Assembly: GCA_022844565.1 (NCBI GenBank) | Contig: JALHLK010000009.1 | Location: 91,579-155,578 of the forward strand | DNA from: Saprospiraceae bacterium | Lineage (GTDB): Bacteria; Bacteroidota; Bacteroidia; Chitinophagales; Saprospiraceae | Length of the DNA: 64,000 nt | Direction of reading: 5' to 3' | Shown: in pieces, positions 34,286 to 43,035 of the stretch | How positions within the stretch are numbered: the first letter of the stretch is position 1 | How the letters are laid out: each line of letters opens with the position of its first letter | Notes under the pieces: model-generated | The model's database searches: none | What the model was told of the DNA's origin: nothing | What the model saw: the letters and a program-made list of their open reading frames with translations, nothing else | Program-made: the position numbers and the translations under genes

Positions 34286-35671
34286 ATGACTTTCAAAAAC
34301 ATTAAGGATTTATTTTATGATTCTTTATTTTCCGAAGATGAAAATAGAGATTACACAAGCATTCCCATATCAAATGCTTTGATATTATTGTCCGTCCCAA
34401 TGGTTTTAGAGATGTTTTTTGAAGCACTTTTTGCTTTGGTAGATGCTTTTTTTGTGGCCAAATATGTAGGCGTAGATGGAGTGGCCATGGTAGGAATATC
34501 AGAATCAATTATGACTTTGATTTATTCTTTAGCATGGGGGCTTGCTATGGCTGCTACTGCCATAGTGGCTCGAAGAACAGGAGAGAAAGACTATGTAGGT
34601 GCACGAGAAGCTACTTTCCAAATTGTGTTGATTTGTACAAGTATAGGTTTACTCATTGGGATACCTGGATTTTACTTTGCAGAAGAAATCCTGCAACTTA
34701 TGGGTGCAAGTCAAAAAGTAATAGAAAGTGGATTATGGTATGCTAAATTGGAGTTTTTGAGCGCCCCTATTGTCATTTTACTTTTTAGTTTAGGCGGGGC
34801 TCTTAGAGGTGCAGGGTTTGCTCTAGCAGCCATGAAGGCGGTAATTATAGCTAATATTATCAATATTGGGTTAGACTATTTATTTGTTGGTATTTGGGCG
34901 ATGGGGGTAAAAGGTGCTGCGATAGCAACCATCATTGGGCGAAGTTGTGGTGTTTTTCTACAATTGAAGTACTTACTCAAAGGATTTTCAATTTCTGACG
35001 TATTGGATCGTTTTAGGCCTGATTATGAAATTATAAGAAACACAATTAAAATAGCGAGTGGTAGTACAGGTCAGTTTCTAATCCAAAGTGCGTCTTGGGT
35101 TTTTATGGTGCGCATTATTGCTACATTCGGTAGTGAAGTTGTGGCTGGATACACAATTGCCCTTCGAGTCATTATCTTTACTATTTTACCATCTTGGGGC
35201 TTGGCTAACACAGCTTCTACCTTATTAGGTCAAAATATGGGTGCTGGAAAAATAGAAAATGGTATAAAAACAGTTTGGACCGTAGCATGGGTAAATATGG
35301 CTTTTATGGCAGTGGTCAGTATACTTTTCTTCACTCTTGGGACAGAAATTATGACTTTATTTGACAATAATAGCGTTGTGGTCCAAGCTGGAACTTCTTG
35401 TTTACATGTCATGGCTATTGGTTATATCATATTTGGTCTAGGTATGGTAATTATGCAAGCTATAAACGGTGCTGGTGATACACTTCCTCCTACATTGTTC
35501 AACTTGCTTTGTTATTGGATGATTCAGTTACCTTTAGGATATTATCTTCCACAATTTTTTACGCATGGAGAAGATGGTATTTATTATGCCATTATTATTG
35601 CAGAGTCAATTTGGACATTAATAGGAGTTTGGTATTTTAAGAGTGGAAAATGGAAAACGAAGAAAGTTTAA
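34286..35671 (+). CDS. MATE family efflux transporter
   Basis: 461 residues, twelve membrane spans in two MatE domains. Characteristic blocks are LFALVDAFFVAKYVGVDGVA in TM1-2 and GLANTASTLLGQNMGAG at the start of the second half. Na+ or H+ coupled drug or metabolite exporter in the inner membrane. Co-transcribed with the DUF6909 gene (6 bp gap), so it may export a product of that protein, as inference. Followed by a hairpin terminator at 35754-35800. Confidence 0.92.
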   Translation: MTFKNIKDLFYDSLFSEDENRDYTSIPISNALILLSVPMVLEMFFEALFALVDAFFVAKYVGVDGVAMVGISESIMTLIYSLAWGLAMAATAIVARRTGEKDYVGAREATFQIVLICTSIGLLIGIPGFYFAEEILQLMGASQKVIESGLWYAKLEFLSAPIVILLFSLGGALRGAGFALAAMKAVIIANIINIGLDYLFVGIWAMGVKGAAIATIIGRSCGVFLQLKYLLKGFSISDVLDRFRPDYEIIRNTIKIASGSTGQFLIQSASWVFMVRIIATFGSEVVAGYTIALRVIIFTILPSWGLANTASTLLGQNMGAGKIENGIKTVWTVAWVNMAFMAVVSILFFTLGTEIMTLFDNNSVVVQAGTSCLHVMAIGYIIFGLGMVIMQAINGAGDTLPPTLFNLLCYWMIQLPLGYYLPQFFTHGEDGIYYAIIIAESIWTLIGVWYFKSGKWKTKKV

Positions 35672-35753
35672 TGGTAAGGATTGCCTTTTTAATCTCATAT
35701 GGAAATCAAAAAACTTGTTTTCGTAGTGAATGAGGTACGAAATTTTAAAAATT

Positions 35754-35800
35754 AAAAGTGTTCTATGAATTGCATGAGCAACACATAGAACACTTTTTAT
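35754..35800. terminator. bidirectional terminator between MATE and the small secreted protein gene
   Basis: AAAAGTGTTCTATG (35754-35767) pairs perfectly with CATAGAACACTTTT (35784-35797) across a 16-nt loop. A-rich and T-rich flanks allow use in both directions by these convergent genes. Confidence 0.85.
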
Positions 35801-35854
35801 TTTTCAACACAATAATCTATTATTACAGCTTTTGTAATGAAATCGGGGTGTTGA

Positions 35855-36319
35855 TTATAACTTTCGAATACCTTTACAGATTTTAATCGCTTCTTCAGTA
35901 GCATTTTCATCATCTTCTTGGAAAGAAATGATAACAAAAAAATTAGTGTCTGTTTTAGGATCGATTAAACCCATAATAAATATTTTAATACCGTCCGACA
36001 CACCTTCTGCATATCCACCTTTAAAACCATTAATATTTATGGTGCTTATGGCTTCAATTTTTTCGAATTTGAGGGAAGCTGCAATAGACATCGTGTAGGT
36101 CACAATATCGCTATCATCAATTGTTTCATCTATAAAAGGAATGATCGAAACTTCCATACCATCACCAACAGCAGAAAACTCTTCTTTTGTATTGGTCGTT
36201 TCTTCGAAATCATCCGCTAAAGTAAAGGAAATACCATATTCATCCCAAACATATTTTTGTTGAGCATTTGTCACAATTGAGAATAAAATAAGTGTAAAAG
36301 AGATAATTAATTTTTTCAT
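35855..36319 (-). CDS. small secreted protein of unknown function
   Basis: 154 residues from MKKLIISFTLILFSIVTNAQ, a clear signal peptide cleaved after Ala/before Gln. The mature part is acidic: YVWDEYGISFTLADDFEETT, DGMEVSIIPFIDETI and a closing DENATEEAIKICKGIRK. It looks like a PsbP/DUF1795-type fold but I cannot assign it. An in-frame start six codons earlier (36337) is excluded because a perfect -7 box overlaps it at 36335-36342. Confidence 0.7.
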   Translation of the reverse strand: MKKLIISFTLILFSIVTNAQQKYVWDEYGISFTLADDFEETTNTKEEFSAVGDGMEVSIIPFIDETIDDSDIVTYTMSIAASLKFEKIEAISTININGFKGGYAEGVSDGIKIFIMGLIDPKTDTNFFVIISFQEDDENATEEAIKICKGIRKL

Positions 36320-36334
36320 ATTTATTTTTTGAGC

Positions 36335-36342
36335 CAAAAGTA
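36335..36342 (-). promoter_or_regulatory. -7 box TACTTTTG of the small secreted protein gene
   Basis: The plus strand reads CAAAAGTA. It decides between start codons 36319 and 36337 in favour of the first. Confidence 0.55.
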
Positions 36343-36438
36343 GCTTTTTTAATTTAAAACTGGTCGAAACAATAAAAAATAAATATTGCTTGAGTAAAAG
36401 ATGAAATCGAAAAAATAGTCTTTTAGTAATATTTTATA

Positions 36439-36446
36439 TAGATTTG
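36439..36446 (+). promoter_or_regulatory. -7 box TAGATTTG upstream of rsmI
   Basis: Exact TAnnTTTG match; implies a leader of about 58 nt before the rsmI start codon. Confidence 0.45.
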
Positions 36447-36508
36447 TAATTTTACGAAAGATGGCAGATTACCAATCAATTTAAAGAAAGTAAACTAAAT
36501 AAAATGTT

Positions 36509-37171
36509 ATGCTCTATCTTGTTCCGACTCCTGTAGGAAATCTTTCTGATATGACTCTAAGAAGCATAGAAACTTTAAAAAATGTTTCTGTTGTATATGC
36601 AGAAGATACTCGTACGTCAGGTGTACTTCTAAAGCATTATAACATTGAGACACCGCTAAGATCTTATCATAACTTTAATGAACACAAAATTGTAGACCAA
36701 ATAATAGAATATCTATCACTAGGTAAGGATGCTGCCTTAATCACAGATGCGGGCACACCATCAATTTCTGACCCAGGATTCCTATTGGTACGTGCTTGTA
36801 TAAAGGCTGGAATAAAAGTTACTTGTTTACCAGGCCCTACTGCTTTTGTGCCTGCGCTGGCAATGTCAGGTATTCCATCCGAAAAATTCTATTTTGAAGG
36901 ATTTTTACCTCATAAAAAAGGAAGACAGACACGTCATAAATTTTTAGCCACACTTGAATGTACAATTGTTTTATATGAGTCACCTTTTAGATTGGTTAAG
37001 TGTTTAGAAGAGTTGAAAGAGTTTTGTGGCGAAGGAAGGTTAGCATGCGTAGTCAGAGAAATTTCTAAAATTTATGAAGAAGCGAAAACAGATACTGTTC
37101 AAAACTTAATAGAACATTACAAAGCAAAGGGCGTAAAAGGAGAGATTGTAATCATCGTTGAAGGCCGATAG
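36509..37171 (+). CDS. rsmI: 16S rRNA (cytidine(1402)-2'-O)-methyltransferase
   Basis: 220 residues. Tetrapyrrole-methylase fold with the RsmI motifs LYLVPTPVGNLSDMTLRSIE at the start, VYAEDTRTSG, the glycine-rich ALITDAGTPSISDPG, CLPGPTAFVPALAMSG and FYFEGFLPHKKGRQ. It methylates the ribose of C1402 in the ribosomal decoding centre with S-adenosylmethionine. It lacks the ~60-residue C-terminal helix-turn-helix found in E. coli RsmI, which is common for short forms in Bacteroidota. Confidence 0.95.
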   Translation: MLYLVPTPVGNLSDMTLRSIETLKNVSVVYAEDTRTSGVLLKHYNIETPLRSYHNFNEHKIVDQIIEYLSLGKDAALITDAGTPSISDPGFLLVRACIKAGIKVTCLPGPTAFVPALAMSGIPSEKFYFEGFLPHKKGRQTRHKFLATLECTIVLYESPFRLVKCLEELKEFCGEGRLACVVREISKIYEEAKTDTVQNLIEHYKAKGVKGEIVIIVEGR

Positions 37172-37459
37172 TGTTTTGCCAGAGGAAAGATATAAATTAA
37201 TTTGTGAGGATTTTTTGAATAGCAATAGAAAAAACACGAAGAGCATTAAAAAATCGTCGCAAATTATTTCTCCTACTTTGTGTATCACTGGTGGTTTTTG
37301 TCGGTTTATCTAGAGCACCATTTTTTTTTAGGAATTAAACCAATTAACCCATAAATCACAATTTTAACCACCCTTCCATAACTTTCTTAACCTTCCTAAA
37401 CTTCAAAATCTTAGCTACACAGCTTTTCACTCATAATAAACCCTAAACAAATTTAACAC
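37172..37459. other. intergenic region with pyrimidine-rich CTTAACC tract
   Basis: 37350-37440 contains repeated words such as TTAACC, CTTCCTAAAC and CTTAACCTTCC, the complement of the GGTTAAG-rich tracts at 6125-6240 and 8688-8735. No gene seen. Confidence 0.45.
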
Positions 37460-37831
37460 CTAGCCCTTCACCATCATCGCCCATCCCACCACAAAAGCCA
37501 CTCCTCCAATAGGTGTAATTGGTCCTAGAAAGTTTAAATTGACATCCATTGCGTTACCAAAGGCCATCCCATATAGCGAACCTGAGAATATTACAATACC
37601 AATACACATCAACACAAAAGCTCGTTCTAAACTTTTACTGGGTTTATGTTGGTGGTATAAGAAAATAAAAGCCATAGCAAGGGTATGGATGAAATGATAC
37701 AAAACACCTGTCTGATATGATTGCAAACTCGCTGGCTCTATCTTACTCTTCAATCCATGCGCACCAAAAGCTCCAAGTATCACACCCAAAGCCCCAAAAA
37801 TTGCAATGATTTTCAGACCATTTTTTATCAT
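37460..37831 (-). CDS. DUF423 (YgdD-like) membrane protein
   Basis: 123 residues, four membrane spans. The family signature is complete: IFGALGVILGAFGAHGLKSK near the N-terminus, QTGVLYHFIHTLAMAF in TM2 and the end block FLGPITPIGGVAFVVGWAMM. Small inner-membrane protein of unknown function found throughout bacteria. It follows the Gfo/Idh/MocA gene by 18 bp on the same strand and may be co-transcribed. Confidence 0.92.
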   Translation of the reverse strand: MIKNGLKIIAIFGALGVILGAFGAHGLKSKIEPASLQSYQTGVLYHFIHTLAMAFIFLYHQHKPSKSLERAFVLMCIGIVIFSGSLYGMAFGNAMDVNLNFLGPITPIGGVAFVVGWAMMVKG

Positions 37832-37849
37832 TTTTTAGGATGTTTTGAT

Positions 37850-39235
37850 TTACGAATTAATACCTTTTACATTGTTAGTACCATATGGACTTCTTTGTGG
37901 TCTACTTAACATTGCATTGGCATCTTTATTGTTTTTGAACATTTCTGTTTTTGGGTCCCACAATAATTTTCCTGGAATTTTCATCGCTACGTGACTTACT
38001 AGACATACAGAGCAAGCCCTATGAGCAATTTCTACAGGGGATAAAACAGGGGTTTTATTGACAATACCTTCAAGCCAATTAAGGTGATGTTCTGAACTTA
38101 CCTGCAGCTTGATTTCATTATCTTTGATGACCGAAGAAAGTATTTTTGGATCACTTGCGTCCAATGCTTTAGCACTTTTTGCGGCAGAAACTGGGTCACT
38201 TGCTGAAGCTACGTAGTTACCCCTTGATACAAAAATCCATCCTTCTGTGCCTTCATATCTTATACCATTTGTAAATCCACCACTGGTATACATGGTTATT
38301 CCATTAGCGTATTCAGCCTTGACCATGAAATCTCCATGTACATTCCACAATCCAGATTTAGGAAACTCCGCTACAGCTTCTACCGAAATGGGTCCGGTAA
38401 GTTCGGTATCTATCCCCCATGATGCTGAATCAAAATGATGTTGACCCCATCCAGTGATCATACCAGCACCATATTGTTCAAGTCGCAACCAACCTGGTCT
38501 GTCGTAACCTTTTTGTGGATGTACACCGATCTCTGTGTAAGGCACATTTGGCGTTGAGCCAAGCCATGCATCATAGTTTAGACCTTTGGGTACAGGCATA
38601 GCCGGTGCGGGCGGACCAGAAGGATCACCAGGTAAACCAATTTTCACTGTATGTACCTTTCCTATTCGACCATTTCTTACTAGCTCAGCTGCTATTCTGA
38701 ATTGATCTGATGACCTCTGCTGGGTACCACATTGGAAAACAACGCCTTTTTTAGTGACGATGTCACTGAGTTGTCTCCCTTCCCTTATGGTAAGTGAGGT
38801 CGGCTTTTGTAAGTAGATATGTTTGCCAGCCAAAGCTGCTTCTATAGCCGGTTGAGAATGCCAATGATCAGGCGTCGAAATAATGACAGCATCGATATCT
38901 TTATTGAGCAACATCTCACGATAGTCGTCATACATTTTGGTATCCATATAGCTATCATTACCCGTTTTCTTTGCATAATATCCATCGATCAGCTTTTTGC
39001 CATCTTCGAGTCTATTGCGATCTACATCACACGCAGCCACAATTCGAGCTTGCTCATGTCTCCAAGTACCTGGCAAATCGTGGTCTCTCGCTATACGGCC
39101 ACATCCTATTTGCCCTATGTTGATCTTATTACTCGGTGCATTTTTTCCGAAAACTGAAGAAGGTACGATAGTTGGAATCGTTAATCCAGCCACTAAACCT
39201 ATAGATCCTTTTTTGACAAAATCTCTCCTTTTCAT
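37850..39235 (-). CDS. Gfo/Idh/MocA family oxidoreductase with Tat signal
   Basis: 461 residues. The start MKRRDFVKKGSIGLVAGL is a twin-arginine-type signal, so the folded enzyme is exported with its cofactor. The NAD(P)-binding Rossmann motif is IGQIGCGRIARDHD and the catalytic region LQKPTSLTIREG carries the family Lys (EKP-like). Export of such oxidoreductases is typical of Bacteroidota and Planctomycetes glycoside metabolism, where some make 3-keto-sugars. It starts 3 bp after the DUF6807 gene, so the two form an operon, probably with the DUF423 gene. Confidence 0.92.
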   Translation of the reverse strand: MKRRDFVKKGSIGLVAGLTIPTIVPSSVFGKNAPSNKINIGQIGCGRIARDHDLPGTWRHEQARIVAACDVDRNRLEDGKKLIDGYYAKKTGNDSYMDTKMYDDYREMLLNKDIDAVIISTPDHWHSQPAIEAALAGKHIYLQKPTSLTIREGRQLSDIVTKKGVVFQCGTQQRSSDQFRIAAELVRNGRIGKVHTVKIGLPGDPSGPPAPAMPVPKGLNYDAWLGSTPNVPYTEIGVHPQKGYDRPGWLRLEQYGAGMITGWGQHHFDSASWGIDTELTGPISVEAVAEFPKSGLWNVHGDFMVKAEYANGITMYTSGGFTNGIRYEGTEGWIFVSRGNYVASASDPVSAAKSAKALDASDPKILSSVIKDNEIKLQVSSEHHLNWLEGIVNKTPVLSPVEIAHRACSVCLVSHVAMKIPGKLLWDPKTEMFKNNKDANAMLSRPQRSPYGTNNVKGINS

Positions 39236-39238
39236 GTT

Positions 39239-40162
39239 TTATTCTGCTTTATATTTTTCAAAATGTTCTGCAATCTTTGCTGCTTTGGTATCTCCTGCAT
39301 GGACAATTACCCGATACCTGAGCTTCACTTGTTCTCCTTTTTTTAATGCAGTACCTATGTCATCTTTAGGCCAATACATGGGTGTAGGTGAGAAAAAGCC
39401 ATAATCACGAGTAAACCACTGTGAAGCATACCATTTATTAGATGGGTGTTGTATAATAGCCATGCCTTCTATGGTTTTACCTCTATTTCCATAGCAATCT
39501 ATCCAAGGAGAAGGTTTACCAAAAGTACCTTTTTCTCCGATTTGTCCTTCAGCATTAACCATCGTACCTCCATTGATCACAGCTAAATCAGGATCAAGCC
39601 TCCCACTGAACAGCGAATGATTGGTCTTTTTAATCATCACATCAATCAACATTTCCATAGTAATATCAAAATCTATCTGGCAGATACCCGTTGATGGTGA
39701 TGAAATTGTAATTTTCCTGATATCTTTGATGGGAGCAAGTGCCCCAGGACGTCTCCAAATACATTCATTTTCTATAATGACCTTTTCTCCTTCGGCTTGA
39801 ATAATATCTGCTCTGATAGAGAGAATTTGCCCTCTGTCTAATCCTTCTTGCCAGTAGTTACCCTCATTGACCATGTCGCACCCAAAAAACAATGAACTAT
39901 GGTGCGGATAATTCGCATTTCTCATAGAACTCACTGAAGCATTTGATGGTCCATTGACCGGAAAGAAAAAAGGATATTTTTCCTCTTGTGAGAAAATATA
40001 ACTTGTAAAAAAGTTCTTGTTAACGAAAACATCAATCTTCGACCCATTCTTTAGGGCGGAGACAGTAGATTGGGCTTCTAAATAAAAGTTGGAAAAAGAA
40101 AGAATAAAGAAAATAACCGCACTGGTTAACTTCTGCTTCGAAAAATGTGCTTTTAAATGCAT
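39239..40162 (-). CDS. DUF6807 (PmoA-family) secreted protein
   Basis: 307 residues from the chosen start MHLKAHFSKQKL, whose signal segment ends around YLEAQ; a longer frame to 40207 is less likely. The beta-sandwich DUF6807/PmoA family is recognised from YPHHSSLFFGCDMVNEGNYW, IWRRPGALAPIKDIRKI, and MAIIQHPSNKWYASQWF with TRDYGFFSPTPM. Members accompany Gfo/Idh/MocA oxidoreductases and sugar isomerases in sugar or glycoside catabolism; the exact function is unknown. The name PmoA refers to a misleading similarity; it is not methane monooxygenase. Confidence 0.85.
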   Translation of the reverse strand: MHLKAHFSKQKLTSAVIFFILSFSNFYLEAQSTVSALKNGSKIDVFVNKNFFTSYIFSQEEKYPFFFPVNGPSNASVSSMRNANYPHHSSLFFGCDMVNEGNYWQEGLDRGQILSIRADIIQAEGEKVIIENECIWRRPGALAPIKDIRKITISSPSTGICQIDFDITMEMLIDVMIKKTNHSLFSGRLDPDLAVINGGTMVNAEGQIGEKGTFGKPSPWIDCYGNRGKTIEGMAIIQHPSNKWYASQWFTRDYGFFSPTPMYWPKDDIGTALKKGEQVKLRYRVIVHAGDTKAAKIAEHFEKYKAE

Positions 40163-40312
40163 AACTGTAATAATTGAATATGATTTACAAATGTACAAAC
40201 TTAACAAAGAAGATTTTTAAAATTAATTGTGTAATCTACAATTATTAATGTTGTTAGAAAGTAAACGCAAATATTCCTTAATGCACCTAATTCATTTAAA
40301 ATCTTGCCTCAA

Positions 40313-41617
40313 TTAATCCTTCACTTCCAATCCTGGTGATCGAGTCAAAAACTCATCATAAAGCTGGGTATGCCTATTCTCCATGGGTACACTCCAACCT
40401 TTGATAAAAACATGACTAATTTTTGTTTTCATCTCGAAAGGGTCTCCATCACAAATCACAAGATTTGCCCATTTTCCTACTTCAAGAGAACCATAACTCG
40501 TCTCCATTCCAAATATTTTTGCAGGATTGATCGTGATCGCTTTTAGAGCTTCTTCAGTACCCATCCCATACGCTGCTGCAAAGCCCGCATTGAAAGGTAG
40601 ATTTCTCACATTTTCATTTTGACTTGTTCTTATAGCTACCAAAACACCAGCTTTTGATAATATTGATGGATTTTTGTATACAATATCATAGGCATCATAA
40701 TCTCTTCCGGGATTATCCAATATCGGCCCGACGATGCAAGGTATTTTTTCTTTTGCGATTTCATCTGCCACTCTCCAACCCTCTTTTACACCTGTGAAGA
40801 TGGCTTTTACTTTATATTTTTTTACCCATCCTAAAGCCTCTTGGATATCTTCTCTTTTATTTACCTCAATTAGAAGCGGAGCTGTACCTCTAAAAACAGG
40901 TAACAATGTATGTAGGTCAGGTCTGTAATTGGATAGTTTTGTTTTTCTCAATGTTGCTACAGAGTCTATTCTGTGATACAATGTAAGGTCTTTCCAAACT
41001 TCATTGATCAAATCAAAAGCTTTCTCTTTATCTGCTTTGATGACCTCATCGGTTCTTCTATCCCATCTACCAAATCTTCCAGTGGAAGGAAACAACATTC
41101 TCACAGCACTAAATCCACCATACATTTGGTCAGGGGTATATCCATGCAGATTGATCAGAGCTGCAGTTCCAGCAAAGCGACCAGTAGTAGGGTGTGTTAT
41201 CACCGTGGTAACCCCATTGGTACGTGTGACAGGTATAGCTGATGCATTTGGGTTGACAGCAGTGAGCGCTTTCATTTGTGGGATCACGTCTCCAATTTCA
41301 TTGTGATCTACCGTTACGGATACGCTACTTACTTCAGCAAGACCTAAAGTGGTGCCTCCATCTATAAAGCCAGGATATATTCGTTTTCCTGTACAATCTA
41401 TCGACTTTGCTCCACTTGGTAAAGCGAGGTTAGTACCTATAGCTTTGATCTTCTGATTTTCGACTAAGATATCACCTGTTTTGATACCGTTGGTGATGGT
41501 ATACAAAGTTGCATTTTTAAGTACAAATGTGCCACCTTCTCCTTTTGATACCATCTGGCCTGAGATAGAGCCCATTGACAACAAAAGTGCAAAAACAAAA
41601 TATATATTTCTTTTCAT
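40313..41617 (-). CDS. amidohydrolase-like protein lacking metal ligands (third gene of operon)
   Basis: 434 residues with a signal peptide (to about SGQ, residue 21) and a C-terminal amidohydrolase composite-domain block (GSLEVGKWANLVICDGDPFE). The metal site is gone: the usual DAHxH is YPGFIDGGTTLGLAE, the following His positions read LLIEVNK and AIFTGVKEG, and the catalytic Asp position reads LVAIRTSQ. The fold is probably kept but classical metal-dependent hydrolysis is not possible. It is 32 bp after the intact paralogue on the same strand. It may form a hetero-complex with that enzyme, as inference. Confidence 0.85.
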   Translation of the reverse strand: MKRNIYFVFALLLSMGSISGQMVSKGEGGTFVLKNATLYTITNGIKTGDILVENQKIKAIGTNLALPSGAKSIDCTGKRIYPGFIDGGTTLGLAEVSSVSVTVDHNEIGDVIPQMKALTAVNPNASAIPVTRTNGVTTVITHPTTGRFAGTAALINLHGYTPDQMYGGFSAVRMLFPSTGRFGRWDRRTDEVIKADKEKAFDLINEVWKDLTLYHRIDSVATLRKTKLSNYRPDLHTLLPVFRGTAPLLIEVNKREDIQEALGWVKKYKVKAIFTGVKEGWRVADEIAKEKIPCIVGPILDNPGRDYDAYDIVYKNPSILSKAGVLVAIRTSQNENVRNLPFNAGFAAAYGMGTEEALKAITINPAKIFGMETSYGSLEVGKWANLVICDGDPFEMKTKISHVFIKGWSVPMENRHTQLYDEFLTRSPGLEVKD

Positions 41618-41649
41618 TTTTTTACAATTTTAAAATATTAAGGTACTAA

Positions 41650-43008
41650 CTATTTATGAGAATGTACTTTGAATAAAAAGTCTGCTACACCTTCCATACA
41701 TCTGTCATCATGACTGTGATACTCTATAAATGACGAAGTAACTTTATCATCTGGATTGGCTATGATTCTCATATCTATTTTATCATTCTTTCTATCAAAC
41801 TTAACTGTACCATCTACAATAGTGAATTGTGGGATAGCATAAATAGACAAAGGATGTTTATCAAAAATGGCTATGTCTCCGTCTTTACCCACTTCAAGTG
41901 ATCCAACTCGACCATCTATACCCAATTGAATAGCAGGATTGATGGTGATCAATTTAAGTGCTTCTTCATCTGTAAGATTACCATAGCGCTGTGTTTTAGC
42001 TGCTTCGTGGTACAAGTGTCGGATGAGCTCACCACTGTCCGAGTTGATAGAGGTGATCACACCATTTCTCGTTAATATGGCAGCATTATAAGCTGTAGAG
42101 TAGTAAACCTCCATTTTATACGCCCACCAATCTGCGAATACGGAAGCTGTTGCACCAAATGCAGCTAATTCAGGAGCTACTTTAAATCCTTCATTCACGT
42201 GCTGAAAACAAATTTTCTTGATATTAAAATCTTTCAAAACATTCATCAACATCAATATTTCATCTGCTCGATAAGAATGGCAATGTATGATTATTTTACC
42301 ATCCAAAATGTCCCTTAAGACTTCCATTCGGGTGCTGTATTCAGGTATGTCTTTGGCTTTGCCCGTATTGTAATCTTCCCACTTTTGTTTGTAAATACTC
42401 GCCTCAGTAAATGCTGTCCTAAATATTTGCTCTACACCCATACGCGTGCGTGGCACAATTCCAGAACCTTCGCCATGTACTCTTATGGGATTTTCTCCCA
42501 ATGCAAATTTGATGGTCCGTGGAGCTCCTTCCATAATGAAGTCAGAAGGATTGTATGTACCATATCGGTGCTTGATGGTCTGACATTGACCGCCGATGGC
42601 ATTGGCACTACCGTGCATAGCATGCGAGACAGTCACGCCTCCTGCTAAAGCTTGATAGACATTGATATCAAAAGGATCAATACCATCACCTACATTCACT
42701 TCAGATGTGACAGGTGAGGTAGCTTCATTGACTACATCAAGTCCAATATGAGAATGTGCATCGATAATACCTGGCATTACAAACATCCCCTTCGCATCAA
42801 TCACTTTATAAGAAGCAGAAGGAGCACTGATATTTTTGCCTATTCTTTTGATTTTACCTTTTTCGACTAAAATATCGGTCTCCGCTAAAATCCCTTTTGT
42901 GATGGTCAGTAAAGTACCATTTTTAATGAGAACATCACCCATAGTCACCTGTGCTATACATAGGTAGGGCATACAAATTGTTAAAGCGATATATAAGATT
43001 TTTTTCAT
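41650..43008 (-). CDS. amidohydrolase with intact metal site (second gene of operon)
   Basis: 452 residues from MKKILYIALTICM (signal ending CIAQ); a TTG nine codons upstream is not used here. All ligands are present: MPGIIDAHSHIG (HxH), IIIHCHSYRADE, CFQHVNEGFK and SINSDSGEL (Asp). It is the catalytically competent member of the three, probably a periplasmic imidazolonepropionase-like or peptidase-like amidohydrolase. Flanked on both sides by degenerate paralogues in the same operon. Confidence 0.9.
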   Translation of the reverse strand: MKKILYIALTICMPYLCIAQVTMGDVLIKNGTLLTITKGILAETDILVEKGKIKRIGKNISAPSASYKVIDAKGMFVMPGIIDAHSHIGLDVVNEATSPVTSEVNVGDGIDPFDINVYQALAGGVTVSHAMHGSANAIGGQCQTIKHRYGTYNPSDFIMEGAPRTIKFALGENPIRVHGEGSGIVPRTRMGVEQIFRTAFTEASIYKQKWEDYNTGKAKDIPEYSTRMEVLRDILDGKIIIHCHSYRADEILMLMNVLKDFNIKKICFQHVNEGFKVAPELAAFGATASVFADWWAYKMEVYYSTAYNAAILTRNGVITSINSDSGELIRHLYHEAAKTQRYGNLTDEEALKLITINPAIQLGIDGRVGSLEVGKDGDIAIFDKHPLSIYAIPQFTIVDGTVKFDRKNDKIDMRIIANPDDKVTSSFIEYHSHDDRCMEGVADFLFKVHSHK

Positions 43009-43035
43009 TTTTCTAATTTTTATTGAGTGATTCAA

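Noticed and set aside
39239..40162. Methane monooxygenase PmoA
   Set aside because: The PmoA label of this family refers to DUF6807 secreted beta proteins; no membrane copper-site features are present.
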